A DNA stretch of 64,000 nucleotides from Bradyrhizobium erythrophlei (GTDB taxonomy: Bacteria; Pseudomonadota; Alphaproteobacteria; Rhizobiales; Xanthobacteraceae): NCBI GenBank assembly GCA_900129675.1, contig FSRD01000001.1, forward strand, positions 3,027,501 through 3,091,500, read 5' to 3'. Shown in pieces: positions 26,184 to 33,719 of the stretch. Each line of letters opens with the position of its first letter. Position 1 is the stretch's first letter. Made by a program: the position numbers and the translations under genes. The notes below the pieces were generated by a model. It was not told the DNA's origin, searched no databases, and saw only the letters and a program-made list of their open reading frames with translations.

Positions 26184-27050
26184 TCACTCTCTCGCCGCAT
26201 GGGTATCGTACCAACCGGGCGGCGGGAACTGCATGGCGGGATTCAAGTAATGTTTGGAGCCCTTGAGGCGAAACACCTTCTCTTGAATCTTGCCGACCAT
26301 GTTAAACATGCTTTTTGGGCCGCCACCGAACAGTCCAAGGTCTCCATTTATCGCATATCCGCGAAATATGCCCTTGTAGACTTCGATAGCTTCAAGTGCA
26401 CTTACCCATGTTCCCGGCAATTCATTTCCGAAAAGGCCGCTGCTTCCGTTCTTAAACCGCCAATCAACAAACTTTCCTTCTTTCGGAGCCATTGGACATT
26501 TCTGCAGGTAGACAAGTGACTGATCTATTATTCTGTATTTCCGGTATCCCAGTCTTTCGAACGTCTCGAATTCTTCGATGAGTTTTTTCCAGCTTGATTT
26601 GTCAGATTCAATGGATACGAATTGTGGCAGCTCAGAGAGATTTTCCAGAGACGCCAACGCTTCGAGGTCGTTGCCCTCAATATCGATTTTGCAGTATCTC
26701 GGGATACCGTGCTCCTTCAGAATGTCCGCTAGCTTCGCAGCGCGTATCGTCAACGTCCGTCCCATACCTGCGCCGAAATTCTTGTTTCTTTCGGACCAAT
26801 CCTGATTCGTTGTTCCCCATTCCGAAACACGATCGTCGACATAAAAGCTGATGTCCCCGGGCGAGTTCGACACCGCAAGATTAACGACTGACAGAGCGCC
26901 CGACTTCACGTATTCCGAAAGCCGGTTGCTGATGGATTCGCAGAATTCCGGCATCGCCTCTATGGCGACGACGCGAAATCCCTTTTTTAGATAGAATTCA
27001 GTATCCTCGCCCTTGTGGGCACCCACGTCGTAAATAAGGATCTCGTCCAT
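26184..27050 (-). CDS. FkbM family methyltransferase
   Basis: 288-residue class I SAM-dependent methyltransferase. ILIYDVGAHKGEDTEFYLKKG is motif I, VVAIEAMPEF motif II, and YCKIDIEGNDLEALASL the typical FkbM segment (K-I-D-I-E-G). FkbM enzymes O-methylate sugars, polysaccharides or antibiotics. A tail of about 100 residues (DWRFKNGSSGLFGNELPGTW to PPPGWYDTHAARE) goes beyond the core domain. The gene is clearly richer in A+T than its neighbours, and no glycan genes accompany it, so it looks like imported island cargo. Its acceptor is unknown. Confidence 0.85.
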   Translation of the reverse strand: MDEILIYDVGAHKGEDTEFYLKKGFRVVAIEAMPEFCESISNRLSEYVKSGALSVVNLAVSNSPGDISFYVDDRVSEWGTTNQDWSERNKNFGAGMGRTLTIRAAKLADILKEHGIPRYCKIDIEGNDLEALASLENLSELPQFVSIESDKSSWKKLIEEFETFERLGYRKYRIIDQSLVYLQKCPMAPKEGKFVDWRFKNGSSGLFGNELPGTWVSALEAIEVYKGIFRGYAINGDLGLFGGGPKSMFNMVGKIQEKVFRLKGSKHYLNPAMQFPPPGWYDTHAARE

Positions 27051-27087
27051 GGCTGGTCCTTTGCGTGCCCCAGGGCCAAGAAGGTAG

Positions 27088-27267
27088 ATGCTGGCCGAGG
27101 CTCGTCAAGCGGCCGTATGTCGAGGTCCTCCTGCTGGAAGGCACCTTGCAAAGCTGACTAACGATACACCTCGCCGTAACGACGTAGCGAACCGGCTCGA
27201 AACGCTTGGCTGCATCGTCAATCGGCGCGGCGATGGCTGGATGACGGAACGTGACTTCACTCGATAG
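27088..27267 (+). CDS. Possible small ORF or gene fragment in module C
   Basis: Reads 59 codons from an ATG after GAAGGTAG; the second half (RRNDVANRLETLGCIVNRRGDGW) looks like a DNA-binding helix plus wing, but I cannot match it to a family. It may be a remnant of a regulator or of mobile DNA. No other gene is visible between 27051 and 27369. Confidence 0.25.
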   Translation: MLAEARQAAVCRGPPAGRHLAKLTNDTPRRNDVANRLETLGCIVNRRGDGWMTERDFTR

Positions 27268-27369
27268 GTGCTGCAGATGGTGCAGGAGGCCTAACTTTCA
27301 CTACAAAGGTGGCGCATCAGCGCGCAATTAGCTCAATCGTTTCGATGCTTCTTGGGTGTCTTTTCGGTT

Positions 27370-27387
27370 CCCACCCAACTGTACCAC
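27370..27387 (+). repeat. att copy 3 (right end of array)
   Basis: CCCACCCAACTGTACCAC, identical to the tRNA-His 3' end. No integrase fragment follows; genes typical of the chromosome resume, so this is taken as the outer right boundary. Confidence 0.85.
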
Positions 27388-27522
27388 GCACCATATCGCT
27401 GATTCTGCGCGCGGCATGGCGCTATGGCCCAATGTCTACCCCTGTTTGGTCTACCCCCTGCTTGCCAATTCCCTACCGTTCACCCACAATTCCCAAAATC
27501 GCGCTTCGGGGGATTCGTGACA

Positions 27523-27879
27523 ATGGTCCGCTTCGGGAATTTCCAGTTCGGTTCGATGCTCGCTGTGGCGCTCGCGGTGGCGATGTGGCCGGCCGCGGGC
27601 CAGGCCTATACGCCCGAACAGCAGCAAGCCTGCTCCGGCGATGCGATGCAGCTGTGCGGCGAGTTTGTTCCCGATGTCGACCGCATCACCGCCTGCATGA
27701 TCCGGAAAAAATCCCAGCTCTCGCCAGGCTGCCGGGTCTACTTCAGGTCCGACCCCGAGCCGGTTGCGAACGCGCCGGCCGGCCGGCCAATGCTGATCAA
27801 ACCGGCCGCGGCGCGAACGAAGCCTGCCAATACCACGCCGCGCAAGCCGAAGAAGCCGGCAAAACCCGCGGCGACCTGA
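27523..27879 (+). CDS. Secreted Cys-rich protein, four-Cys repeat
   Basis: 118 residues. A signal peptide (SMLAVALAVAMWPAAGQA) is followed by ACSGDAMQLC...ACMIRKKSQLSPGC, spacing C-x7-C-x12-C-x11-C, then a Lys/Pro-rich tail (KPAAARTKPANTTPRKPKKPAKPAAT). The four-Cys unit resembles the GLG1-type cysteine-rich repeat found singly in many small rhizobial periplasmic proteins. A paralogue with nearly the same spacing lies at 61736-61960. The ATG at 27523 gives a clean signal peptide; upstream in-frame sequence does not. Function unknown. Confidence 0.75.
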   Translation: MVRFGNFQFGSMLAVALAVAMWPAAGQAYTPEQQQACSGDAMQLCGEFVPDVDRITACMIRKKSQLSPGCRVYFRSDPEPVANAPAGRPMLIKPAAARTKPANTTPRKPKKPAKPAAT

Positions 27880-27974
27880 GCGCCGCGCACCGTTTCAAGT
27901 GCCTGGTCGCGCGACAGACTGCCGACTTGCAGCGGCAGCGCGCGCCGACATCTCTCCCGGACGTGGAGAGTGAG

Positions 27975-28364
27975 ATGCGCGAAGATCATCAGGCAGAACT
28001 CGACCGGCATTTTGCCTGGTTCGAAGGGAGGTTGCCGCCGCGGCCGGCCAGACTGGTCGGTTGGTTGCGCAAGCCGTCGTCGCGCTACGCCGGGATTCCG
28101 CTCGCGATTCTGTTGATCGTCGGCGGGGTTTTCAGCTTTTTGCCGGTGCTCGGACTCTGGATGTTGCCGCTCGGACTCCTTTTGTTCGCGCAGGACGTGC
28201 CGGTGCTGCAGCAGCCGATGGCCGAATGCTCGGGTGGGTTGAGCGCAAATGGATCGCGCGCCAGCGTGCGAAAGGCGCGCGGTGAGTCGCTTCAATCGCC
28301 GTTCAATTGCCATTCAATCGCCCGGCCAGCTCCATCTCCGGTTGTGTTGCGGCGCAAGGTGTGA
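27975..28364 (+). pseudogene. Small membrane protein gene with a C-terminal frameshift
   Basis: Starts MREDHQAELDRHFAWFEGRLPP and has a hydrophobic hairpin (IPLAILLIVGGVFSFLPVLGLWMLPLGLLLFAQDVP). After VLQQPMA (codon ending 28223) the frame runs into ECSGGLSANGSR and continues to 28364. One frame over, MLGWVERKWIARQRAKGAR followed by TGA at 28283-28285 gives the basic ending expected of this family. A lost base near 28221-28225 would explain it. The protein probably still folds but has an altered tail. Function unknown; related proteins are widespread in Bradyrhizobium. Confidence 0.65.
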
Positions 28365-28484
28365 CTCAAAAAGCAGCCTTGGCGGCTAATCCGTGGCTTC
28401 TTCGCGATTGCCAGCAAATTTTTCTTTCACGAATCAGCGCGGTGATTCATTTTCGTCTCCTGGGGTCAATCTGGAGGCCAAGGT

Positions 28485-29165
28485 ATGAACGTCATTGTTT
28501 TCGCTTCGCGTAAAGGGGGCTCGGGAAAAAGTACCCTGGCTGCTCATCTCGCTGCGCATGTGCACAAGGCGACGAAACCCTGTTTGATGGTCGATGCCGA
28601 TCCGCAGGGCTCGCTGACCCTGTGGCACAAGTTGCGTGGCACCAACGAACCGCCGATCAAGCCCGCTGTGAATTCCGTCAGCGGAATCATCGCCGCCGCC
28701 AAGCGCGACGGTATCGAATGGGTGTTCATCGACACGCCGCCGAATCTGTCGGCTGTCGTCGACGACGCCATCAAGAACGCCACGATGGTGATCATTCCGG
28801 CGCGGCCGGGCGTGTTCGACGTCAACGCGGTGCAGGAAACCATTCAGATGTGCCGCACGGCGCGCAAGCCCTATGCGGTCGTGATCAACGGCGCACCTGC
28901 GCAACGGGATGGCGTCGAAAGCCGGATCGTCACCATCGCGCGCGAAGCACTGGCAAAATTCCGTGCGCCGGTGTGGAGCGGCCAGATCACCAACCGCGCC
29001 GATCTCTTGATGGCGCTCGGCAACGGCGAAGGCGCCCGCGAATACTACGCGGAAGGCCGGGCCGCAGCCGAGATCGGAAGGCTCTGGGCTGCGATCGAAC
29101 GTTCGATCAAGGCGATCCGTGGTACCGCGTCGGCGTCCGGCGCCATGCACAAGCAGGCGGCGTAA
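28485..29165 (+). CDS. ParA family ATPase (orphan)
   Basis: 226-residue P-loop ATPase of the ParA/MinD group. SRKGGSGKSTLAAHLA is the deviant Walker A with the signature Lys, MVDADPQGSLTLW follows, and WVFIDTPPNLS is Walker B. No ParB gene or parS site is adjacent, so it is an orphan that may place a protein complex rather than segregate DNA. It starts at an ATG after GGAGGCC and is followed by a good terminator. Confidence 0.88.
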   Translation: MNVIVFASRKGGSGKSTLAAHLAAHVHKATKPCLMVDADPQGSLTLWHKLRGTNEPPIKPAVNSVSGIIAAAKRDGIEWVFIDTPPNLSAVVDDAIKNATMVIIPARPGVFDVNAVQETIQMCRTARKPYAVVINGAPAQRDGVESRIVTIAREALAKFRAPVWSGQITNRADLLMALGNGEGAREYYAEGRAAAEIGRLWAAIERSIKAIRGTASASGAMHKQAA

Positions 29166-29195
29166 CAACGCCGTATCTTCTGGATGAACTAAGAG

Positions 29196-29219
29196 ACGCG
29201 CGGGCTCCGCGCGTTTTTC
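29196..29219 (+). terminator. Intrinsic terminator after parA-like gene
   Basis: ACGCGCGG, 3-nt loop, CCGCGCGT, then TTTTT. Perfect stem, 30 bp past the stop codon. Confidence 0.9.
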
Positions 29220-29248
29220 TATTATGTTTTTGCGCAGAACTATCACCT

Positions 29249-29402
29249 CGTCATTGCGAGGAGCCACCGGGTCCCGCCTTCGGCGGGCCCGGATGATAAA
29301 CTCCGCGACGACTTGTCAGCCGTAGCTCGCGAGCGAAGGCGGAAGCAATCCATTCCACCGTTCGCGGTGCTATGGATTGCTTCGCTTGCGCTGGCAATGA
29401 CC
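29249..29402. repeat. Dispersed repeat CGTCATTGCGAGG...GGCAATGACC
   Basis: Same family as 9692-9812, with GAAGCAATCCA and TGGATTGCTTCG inner arms. Confidence 0.75.
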
Positions 29403-29413
29403 GCTGATGGCCT

Positions 29414-29548
29414 TCACGCCACCATCAGCATGTAGAACACGATGACCGGCGACAGGGTCAGGATCACCGACCAGATCCCGACCGCCCAAAGCACGTCCTC
29501 GGTAGAAAAACCCCGTTGGTCAGGGGTGGTATTGTTTTCGAAGTTCAC
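29414..29548 (-). CDS. Tiny single-pass membrane protein
   Basis: 44 residues from a GTG at 29548: a polar start (NFENNTTPDQRGF), then STEDVLWAVGIWSVILTL and SPVIVFYMLMVA. One helix broken by SP. Its layout (charged N-terminus, D-V-L, Trp-containing helix, M-x-Y or F-Y-x-L end) matches the tiny protein at 29674, and both read in the same direction. A genuine gene is likely from the codon use and the pairing. Function unknown. Confidence 0.6.
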   Translation of the reverse strand: MNFENNTTPDQRGFSTEDVLWAVGIWSVILTLSPVIVFYMLMVA

Positions 29549-29673
29549 GACGCCCCCGCGTTTTTTCGCTGTTGTGGCGACCTTGATACGCGACCGGTTT
29601 TAAAAACCCGGTCGCGATTTCGCTCGCATTTGACCACAGGTGTTACCGCGGATTAACCACGGCATCGGCCACA

Positions 29674-29823
29674 TCAGGCGATCAGCAGACGATAGGTCAT
29701 GACCGGCACGAAGCCGATCAGCATTGCCCACAGCGCAAACGACGACACCAAAAGGACGTCGTGCATCCGCTGGGCGCGCTCGCAGGTCGGAAATCTCGGA
29801 TTGTGTGTGATTTCGGTGTTCAT
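29674..29823 (-). CDS. Tiny single-pass membrane protein, partner of the 29414 gene
   Basis: 49 residues from an ATG at 29823, preceded by GGGGGGAAGCCA, a strong ribosome binding site. The polar start NTEITHNPRFPTCERAQRM precedes one helix (DVLLVSSFALWAMLIGFVPVMTYRLLIA). Compare DVLWAVGIWSVILTLSPVIV in the downstream neighbour. Likely a divergent duplicate; both may be small subunits or accessory peptides of a membrane complex. No function is known. Confidence 0.65.
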   Translation of the reverse strand: MNTEITHNPRFPTCERAQRMHDVLLVSSFALWAMLIGFVPVMTYRLLIA

Positions 29824-29956
29824 TGGCTTCCCCCCGTTTTTTATGAGGGGATATAAATAAGCCTAAAATTCTAAAGTCACGCTCGCCGCTTCCTGCGACT
29901 TTGAAGTGTTGCGGTCAGCGATTGTTAACCAGCTTCGCTGCGGATGGCGTGTTCCT

Positions 29957-30113
29957 TTACCTCGCACCGCTTGCGGGAGAGGTCGGATTTTACGCGCAGC
30001 GAAAAATCCGGGTGAGGGGGACTCCCCGCCCATTCGGTATTCGCGCGGGGGCGGCCCCTCACCCCAACTCTCTCCCCGTGAAGAACGGAGTGAAGAACGG
30101 GGAGAGGAGAGAA
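29957..30113. repeat. Intergenic repeat, CTTGCGGGAGAGGTCGGATT type
   Basis: Contains a 50-bp segment (29969-30019) nearly identical to 53337-53386, ending in AAAAATCCGGGTGAGGGGG, then a right arm CCCTCACCCCAACTCTCTCC. It fills the gap before the convergent DapA-family gene. Confidence 0.75.
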
Positions 30114-30116
30114 CAG

Positions 30117-31049
30117 CTACGCGCGTCGCAACTGCGGCGGCGTGCGCCGCCCGATCTCCCGATCGAGCTGGGCCGCCAGCTCCGCACCCACTTCCACCAT
30201 CGGCAGGCGGACCTCGGCGCTGTCGATCAGCCCGGTCCGCGCCAGCCAGTATTTTGCGGGCGCCGGGCTCGGCTCGGCGAACAACAGGTTTGTGAGCTCG
30301 GAAATGCTTTCCCAACGCGCCAGCGCGGCATCGCGGTCACCCTGCTTCAGCAAGGTCCGCACCGATGCGAAAAGTTCGGTCTCGATATGCGCCGACAACA
30401 GGATCGCGCCGTCGGCGCCGTCGGTGAGCGCATCGAAATATTGCGCGTCCTCGCCGGTCAGCACGCGGAAGCCGGACGGGCGACGGCGCACGAACTCGAT
30501 CGATTGCGCGCGGTCGGCGCCGCAATCCTTGATGCCGATGATGTTTGGATGTTCCGCCAGTTGCAGCAGCGTCTCGTTGCTGAGATTGACCGCGGTCCGG
30601 TAGGGGATGTTGTAGAGCACGATCGGCCATGAGGCGTGGTCGGCGAGCGCATTGAAATGCTGCACCAGGCCGCGCTGCGACGGCCGCGTGTAATAGGGGC
30701 TCGCGATCAGATAGCCGTCGATCGGCCACGCCGCCGTCTCGTCCAGCGCATCGCGCATCTTCTGCGTGCTGGCGCCCGACAGGCCAAGACAGATCGGCAG
30801 GGTGCGCCTCGCCTCGGCGAGCTCGGACCGCACCGTTCCTACGAGTTGCTCGAGTTCGCCGATCCCGAGCGTCATGCCCTCGCCCGAGGTGGCCGCGAGG
30901 ATCAAGCCATCGACAGGGCCGTTGGCGTAATGCCGGACCAGCCGGCGCAATGACGGCTCATCGAGTTCGCCGTCGCGAAATGGCGTGACGAGGGGCAGCC
31001 ACAGGCCCTGCAATCGGGTTTGAAGGGAAATCCCTGGTCGGTCGGTCAT
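30117..31049 (-). CDS. DapA/NanA family class I aldolase
   Basis: 310 residues, a TIM barrel that forms a Schiff base with pyruvate. LPLVTPFRDGELDEPSL is the N-terminal strand; AATSGEGMTL stands where DapA has GTTGE; YLIASPYYTRPSQRGLVQHF and VLYNIPYRTAVNLS include the catalytic Tyr region; IIGIKDCGAD holds the Schiff-base Lys. It may be 4-hydroxy-tetrahydrodipicolinate synthase (lysine and cell-wall synthesis) or a related aldolase or dehydratase; the changed TSGEG loop makes a second, non-lysine function plausible. A terminator-like hairpin stands in its leader. The start at 31049 follows AAGGAGACGACC. Confidence 0.82.
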   Translation of the reverse strand: MTDRPGISLQTRLQGLWLPLVTPFRDGELDEPSLRRLVRHYANGPVDGLILAATSGEGMTLGIGELEQLVGTVRSELAEARRTLPICLGLSGASTQKMRDALDETAAWPIDGYLIASPYYTRPSQRGLVQHFNALADHASWPIVLYNIPYRTAVNLSNETLLQLAEHPNIIGIKDCGADRAQSIEFVRRRPSGFRVLTGEDAQYFDALTDGADGAILLSAHIETELFASVRTLLKQGDRDAALARWESISELTNLLFAEPSPAPAKYWLARTGLIDSAEVRLPMVEVGAELAAQLDREIGRRTPPQLRRA

Positions 31050-31085
31050 TGGTCGTCTCCTTGAGGTGTGAGCCGGAGACGGGAC

Positions 31086-31118
31086 CAATAAAAAACCCCG
31101 TCCAGACGGCGGGGTTTT
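31086..31118 (-). terminator. Terminator-like hairpin in the leader of the DapA-family gene
   Basis: On the minus strand: AAAACCCCG, 9-nt loop, CGGGGTTTT and further T residues, ending about 37 nt before the start codon. Its place between a probable promoter (TTGACA at about 31249-31254, minus strand) and the gene suggests an attenuator. A second GC-rich hairpin (GGTCCCCTCCCGGGGATCC, minus strand) lies further upstream in the same leader. Confidence 0.6.
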
Positions 31119-31296
31119 CGGGATCGGGTATGAGCGAAAACGTTTATCGCGCGCGTCGATCTCGGATCCCCGGGAGGGGACCTTTTTTCGACGACGTTGC
31201 CGTGCACGAATTCGTGATCATGTGACGATGATGCGGGTGCGGCGCACGCTTGTCAATCCGCGCACCGGCGATGACAGACAGACCAATAGGGCAGAC

Positions 31297-31329
31297 CAAA
31301 AAAAAGCCGGGCCCAAAAGAGCCCGGCTT
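31297..31329 (-). terminator. Strong terminator on the minus strand
   Basis: AAGCCGGGC, 8-nt loop, GCCCGGCTT, then T residues on the minus strand. It should end transcription from the trxB-lysR direction and isolate the DapA-family leader. Confidence 0.85.
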
Positions 31330-31411
31330 AAGGTATTGGCCACGTGAGGCCGACACAATCACCTTCCAAGAGGGATTACTGAACTTCCGCGCCGCTGGAG
31401 GAGGGGGACAT

Positions 31412-31528
31412 ATGCGCGACGCGAATGCTCAGCGTGCAAGCAGTATGATCCCCATCGGCGGCTTGCATCAACCGTCCGAGCCGCATGTCAGTCATGCGGA
31501 GTCCCGGGGGCGGTATAAGAACCGCTAA
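31412..31528 (+). CDS. Small protein of 38 residues
   Basis: The ATG at 31412 sits 5 bp after GGAGGAGGGGG, one of the best ribosome binding sites in the window. The product starts MRDANAQRASSMIPIGGLHQ and ends SHAESRGRYKNR: hydrophilic, basic at the end, no signal or membrane helix. It lies between the minus-strand terminator at 31297-31329 and the lysR 3' end, on the opposite strand to both. Whether it is translated is inferred from the ribosome binding site. Function unknown. Confidence 0.45.
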   Translation: MRDANAQRASSMIPIGGLHQPSEPHVSHAESRGRYKNR

Positions 31529-31559
31529 TCCGGAAGCGGGATGACGAAGTCACCCGCAC

Positions 31560-32483
31560 CTAGGAGGGCCAGCGCTGCGCCTTGCTCACCACGAAATCGC
31601 GGAACACCTGCACCCGCGCCACCGTCTTCAGCTCTTCCGGATAGACGAAATAGGTGTCGAGCTGGATCGAGTCGGACTCGCCGAACAGCTGCACCAGGCG
31701 GTTGTTTTCCTCGACCAGATAATCCGGCAGTGCGGCGATGCCGAGCCCCTGCTGGCAGGCGCGCACCAGGCCCAGGATGTTGTTGACCTTGAAATATGCC
31801 TCGCGCGGACCGGAGCCGTTGCGGCCGGCTTCGATCAGCCAGTTGCGGTTCTGCAGATGCGGCTGCACCTGCGCATCGCCAAGCATGATGATGCGATGCG
31901 AGTCGAGGTCGTCGAGCGTGCGCGGCGTGCCGAAGCGCTTGATGTATTCCGGCGAGCAATAGGCATGGAAGCCGATCGAGAACAGCTTTCTCTGGATCAG
32001 GTCCGGCTGGGTCGGCTTGCGGGTGCGGATCGCGACGTCGGCCTCACGCATCGACAGATCGAGATCCTCGTCGGTCACGATCAGCGAGATCCGGATATCC
32101 GGATAAAGCGCGGTGAATTCGTCGAGCCGCGGAATCAGCCAGTTGATGCCGAGCGCCGGCGGTGTGGTGATCTTGAGGTCGCCGCTCGGCCGCTCGCGGC
32201 TGTCGGTGAGCTTGGCGCGGGCCGCCTGCAACTGCATGAAAACGTCATGCGCGGTGCGGAACAGCAGATCGCCCTGTTCGGTGAGGATCAGGCCGCGGGC
32301 GTGGCGGTGGAACAGCGAGACCGAGAGCTCCTGCTCCAGCGCGCTCACCTGCCGCGACACCGCCGATTGGGAAAGCCCAAGCTGCTCGCCGGCATGGGTG
32401 AAGCTTCCCGCCTCCGCCGCCGCGTGAAAAACCTTCAGCTTGTCCCAATCCATGTCTGTAAATCCGTCCCGAGTGCGCGCCAT
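31560..32483 (-). CDS. LysR family transcriptional regulator
   Basis: 307 residues. Winged helix at the N-terminus: FHAAAEAGSFTHAGEQLGLSQ and SAVSRQVSALEQEL; the effector domain follows, from LKITTPPALGINWLIPRLDEF to a C-terminal FVYPEELKTVARVQVFRDFV. A shorter start at 32453 (MDWDKLKVF) is equally likely. Its first codon lies 2 bp past the trxB stop, so it is the second gene of a trxB-lysR operon, which I recall as a conserved arrangement in Bradyrhizobium. Target genes unknown. Confidence 0.9.
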   Translation of the reverse strand: MARTRDGFTDMDWDKLKVFHAAAEAGSFTHAGEQLGLSQSAVSRQVSALEQELSVSLFHRHARGLILTEQGDLLFRTAHDVFMQLQAARAKLTDSRERPSGDLKITTPPALGINWLIPRLDEFTALYPDIRISLIVTDEDLDLSMREADVAIRTRKPTQPDLIQRKLFSIGFHAYCSPEYIKRFGTPRTLDDLDSHRIIMLGDAQVQPHLQNRNWLIEAGRNGSGPREAYFKVNNILGLVRACQQGLGIAALPDYLVEENNRLVQLFGESDSIQLDTYFVYPEELKTVARVQVFRDFVVSKAQRWPS

Positions 32484-32485
32484 GA

Positions 32486-33451
32486 TTATTCCGCCGCCGC
32501 GCGATCGCTCGCGCGCAAAGCCAGGAAGCGTTCGGCCTCCAGCGCCGCCATGCAGCCAAGGCCCGCGGCCGTGACCGCCTGCCGGTAGGTTTCGTCCGCG
32601 ACGTCGCCAGCCGCGAATACGCCGGGCACCGAAGTGGCGGTAGAGTTCGGCGCCACCTCGACATAGCCGGATGGTTTCAGCTTGATCTGGCCTTTGACGA
32701 GGTCGGTCGCGGGCGCGTGCCCGATCGCGATGAAGACGCCGTCGGCCGGCACTTGCGTCAGCGTACCGGTCTTGACGTTTTTCAGGCGGACATGGGTGAC
32801 CTTGCCCGGATTTTCAGTGCCGCAGATTTCGTCGATCGCCGAGTCCCAGACCACCTTGATCTTGGGGTGCTTGAACAGCCGGTCCTGCAGGATGCGCTCG
32901 GCGCGGAAATGATCGCGGCGATGCACGATGGTCACTTGCGAGGCGAAGTTGGTGAGGAACAGCGCTTCCTCGACCGCGGTGTTGCCGCCGCCGACCACGA
33001 CTACTTCCTTGCCGCGGTAGAAGAAGCCGTCGCAGGTCGCGCAGGCCGAGACGCCAAAGCCCTTGAATTTCTCTTCTGACGGCGTGCCGAGCCAGCGCGC
33101 CTGCGCGCCGGTGGCCAAGATCACGGTTTCCGCGAGATAGACATCGCCGCTGTCACAGGTCAGGCGGAATGGCCGCTGCGACAGCTCAAGCTTGGTGACG
33201 AGATCGGTCACGAGCTTGGTGCCGACATGCGCCGCCTGCTTCTCCATCTGCTCCATCAGCCACGGACCCTGGATCACATCCGCAAACCCCGGATAGTTCT
33301 CGACATCGGTGGTGATGGTGAGCTGGCCGCCGGGCTGGATGCCCTGAATCAGGATCGGTTCCAGCATCGCCCGCGCCGCGTAGATCGCTGCGGTGTAACC
33401 GGCCGGGCCGGAACCGATAATGACGACCTTGGCATGAACAGGCGCGGACAT
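32486..33451 (-). CDS. trxB: Thioredoxin reductase
   Basis: NADPH-dependent FAD enzyme that reduces thioredoxin, 321 residues, cytoplasmic. VVIIGSGPAGYTAAIYAARA is the FAD motif, SACATCDGFF carries the redox-active CATC, VVVVGGGNTAVEEALFL the NADPH motif, and VPGVFAAGDVADETYRQA the C-terminal FAD motif. The start at 33451 (MSAPVHAK) follows AGGGATCTGCCT. It is divergent from the Lrp/AsnC gene across about 270 bp with palindromic operator candidates. Length and motifs are complete. Confidence 0.96.
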   Translation of the reverse strand: MSAPVHAKVVIIGSGPAGYTAAIYAARAMLEPILIQGIQPGGQLTITTDVENYPGFADVIQGPWLMEQMEKQAAHVGTKLVTDLVTKLELSQRPFRLTCDSGDVYLAETVILATGAQARWLGTPSEEKFKGFGVSACATCDGFFYRGKEVVVVGGGNTAVEEALFLTNFASQVTIVHRRDHFRAERILQDRLFKHPKIKVVWDSAIDEICGTENPGKVTHVRLKNVKTGTLTQVPADGVFIAIGHAPATDLVKGQIKLKPSGYVEVAPNSTATSVPGVFAAGDVADETYRQAVTAAGLGCMAALEAERFLALRASDRAAAE

Positions 33452-33607
33452 AGGCAGATCCCTTTCTTCGGGGACTTTGGTCAGGACTTGTGCGGGAAGC
33501 GCCCGGAAAGGCATCGCGACGGCGCCAAAAGTGTCAAATCGAAGTCTATGACATCTGGGAAGCTATGCAAGAATTGCAATCCATATCGGCGAATTTTCCC
33601 CGGAACT

Positions 33608-33645
33608 GCGCAAAATTGCGCGCTGCACGCGCAATAAAATTGCGC
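33608..33645. promoter_or_regulatory. Paired palindromes in the trxB / Lrp divergent promoter region
   Basis: GCGCAAAATTGCGC at 33608-33621 and GCGCAATAAAATTGCGC at 33629-33645, both perfect inverted repeats with half-site TTGCGC, centred about 22.5 bp apart (two helical turns). Typical geometry for an octameric Lrp/AsnC-type or other dimeric regulator, about 75-110 bp upstream of the Lrp gene. Confidence 0.55.
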
Positions 33646-33719
33646 AAGCCGCACCGCCTGCGCTAAGGGAGTTACCACAGCACCTGCGAAACTCTCTGCG
33701 CCCAAGGAACCGGACCCGC

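Larger units (their letters stand above)
22031..27387. mobile_element. Tandem array of three decayed integrative modules at tRNA-His
   Basis: The tRNA 3' end (CCCACCCAACTGTACCAC) recurs at 24699-24715 (17 bp), 25736-25753 (18 bp) and 27370-27387 (18 bp), all in the same orientation. These copies divide the region into module A (about 2.7 kb), B (about 1.0 kb) and C (about 1.6 kb). B and C begin with fragments of one tyrosine-integrase family; A and C share a hairpin about 60 bp after the att copy. No intact integrase remains, so the array should be immobile unless helped in trans. Gene content and base composition differ from the flanks. Confidence 0.8.

Noticed and set aside
28485..29165. 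ParA gene as part of a plasmid or chromosome partition locus
   Set aside because: No ParB gene or parS palindromes adjoin it; it is treated as an orphan ParA.
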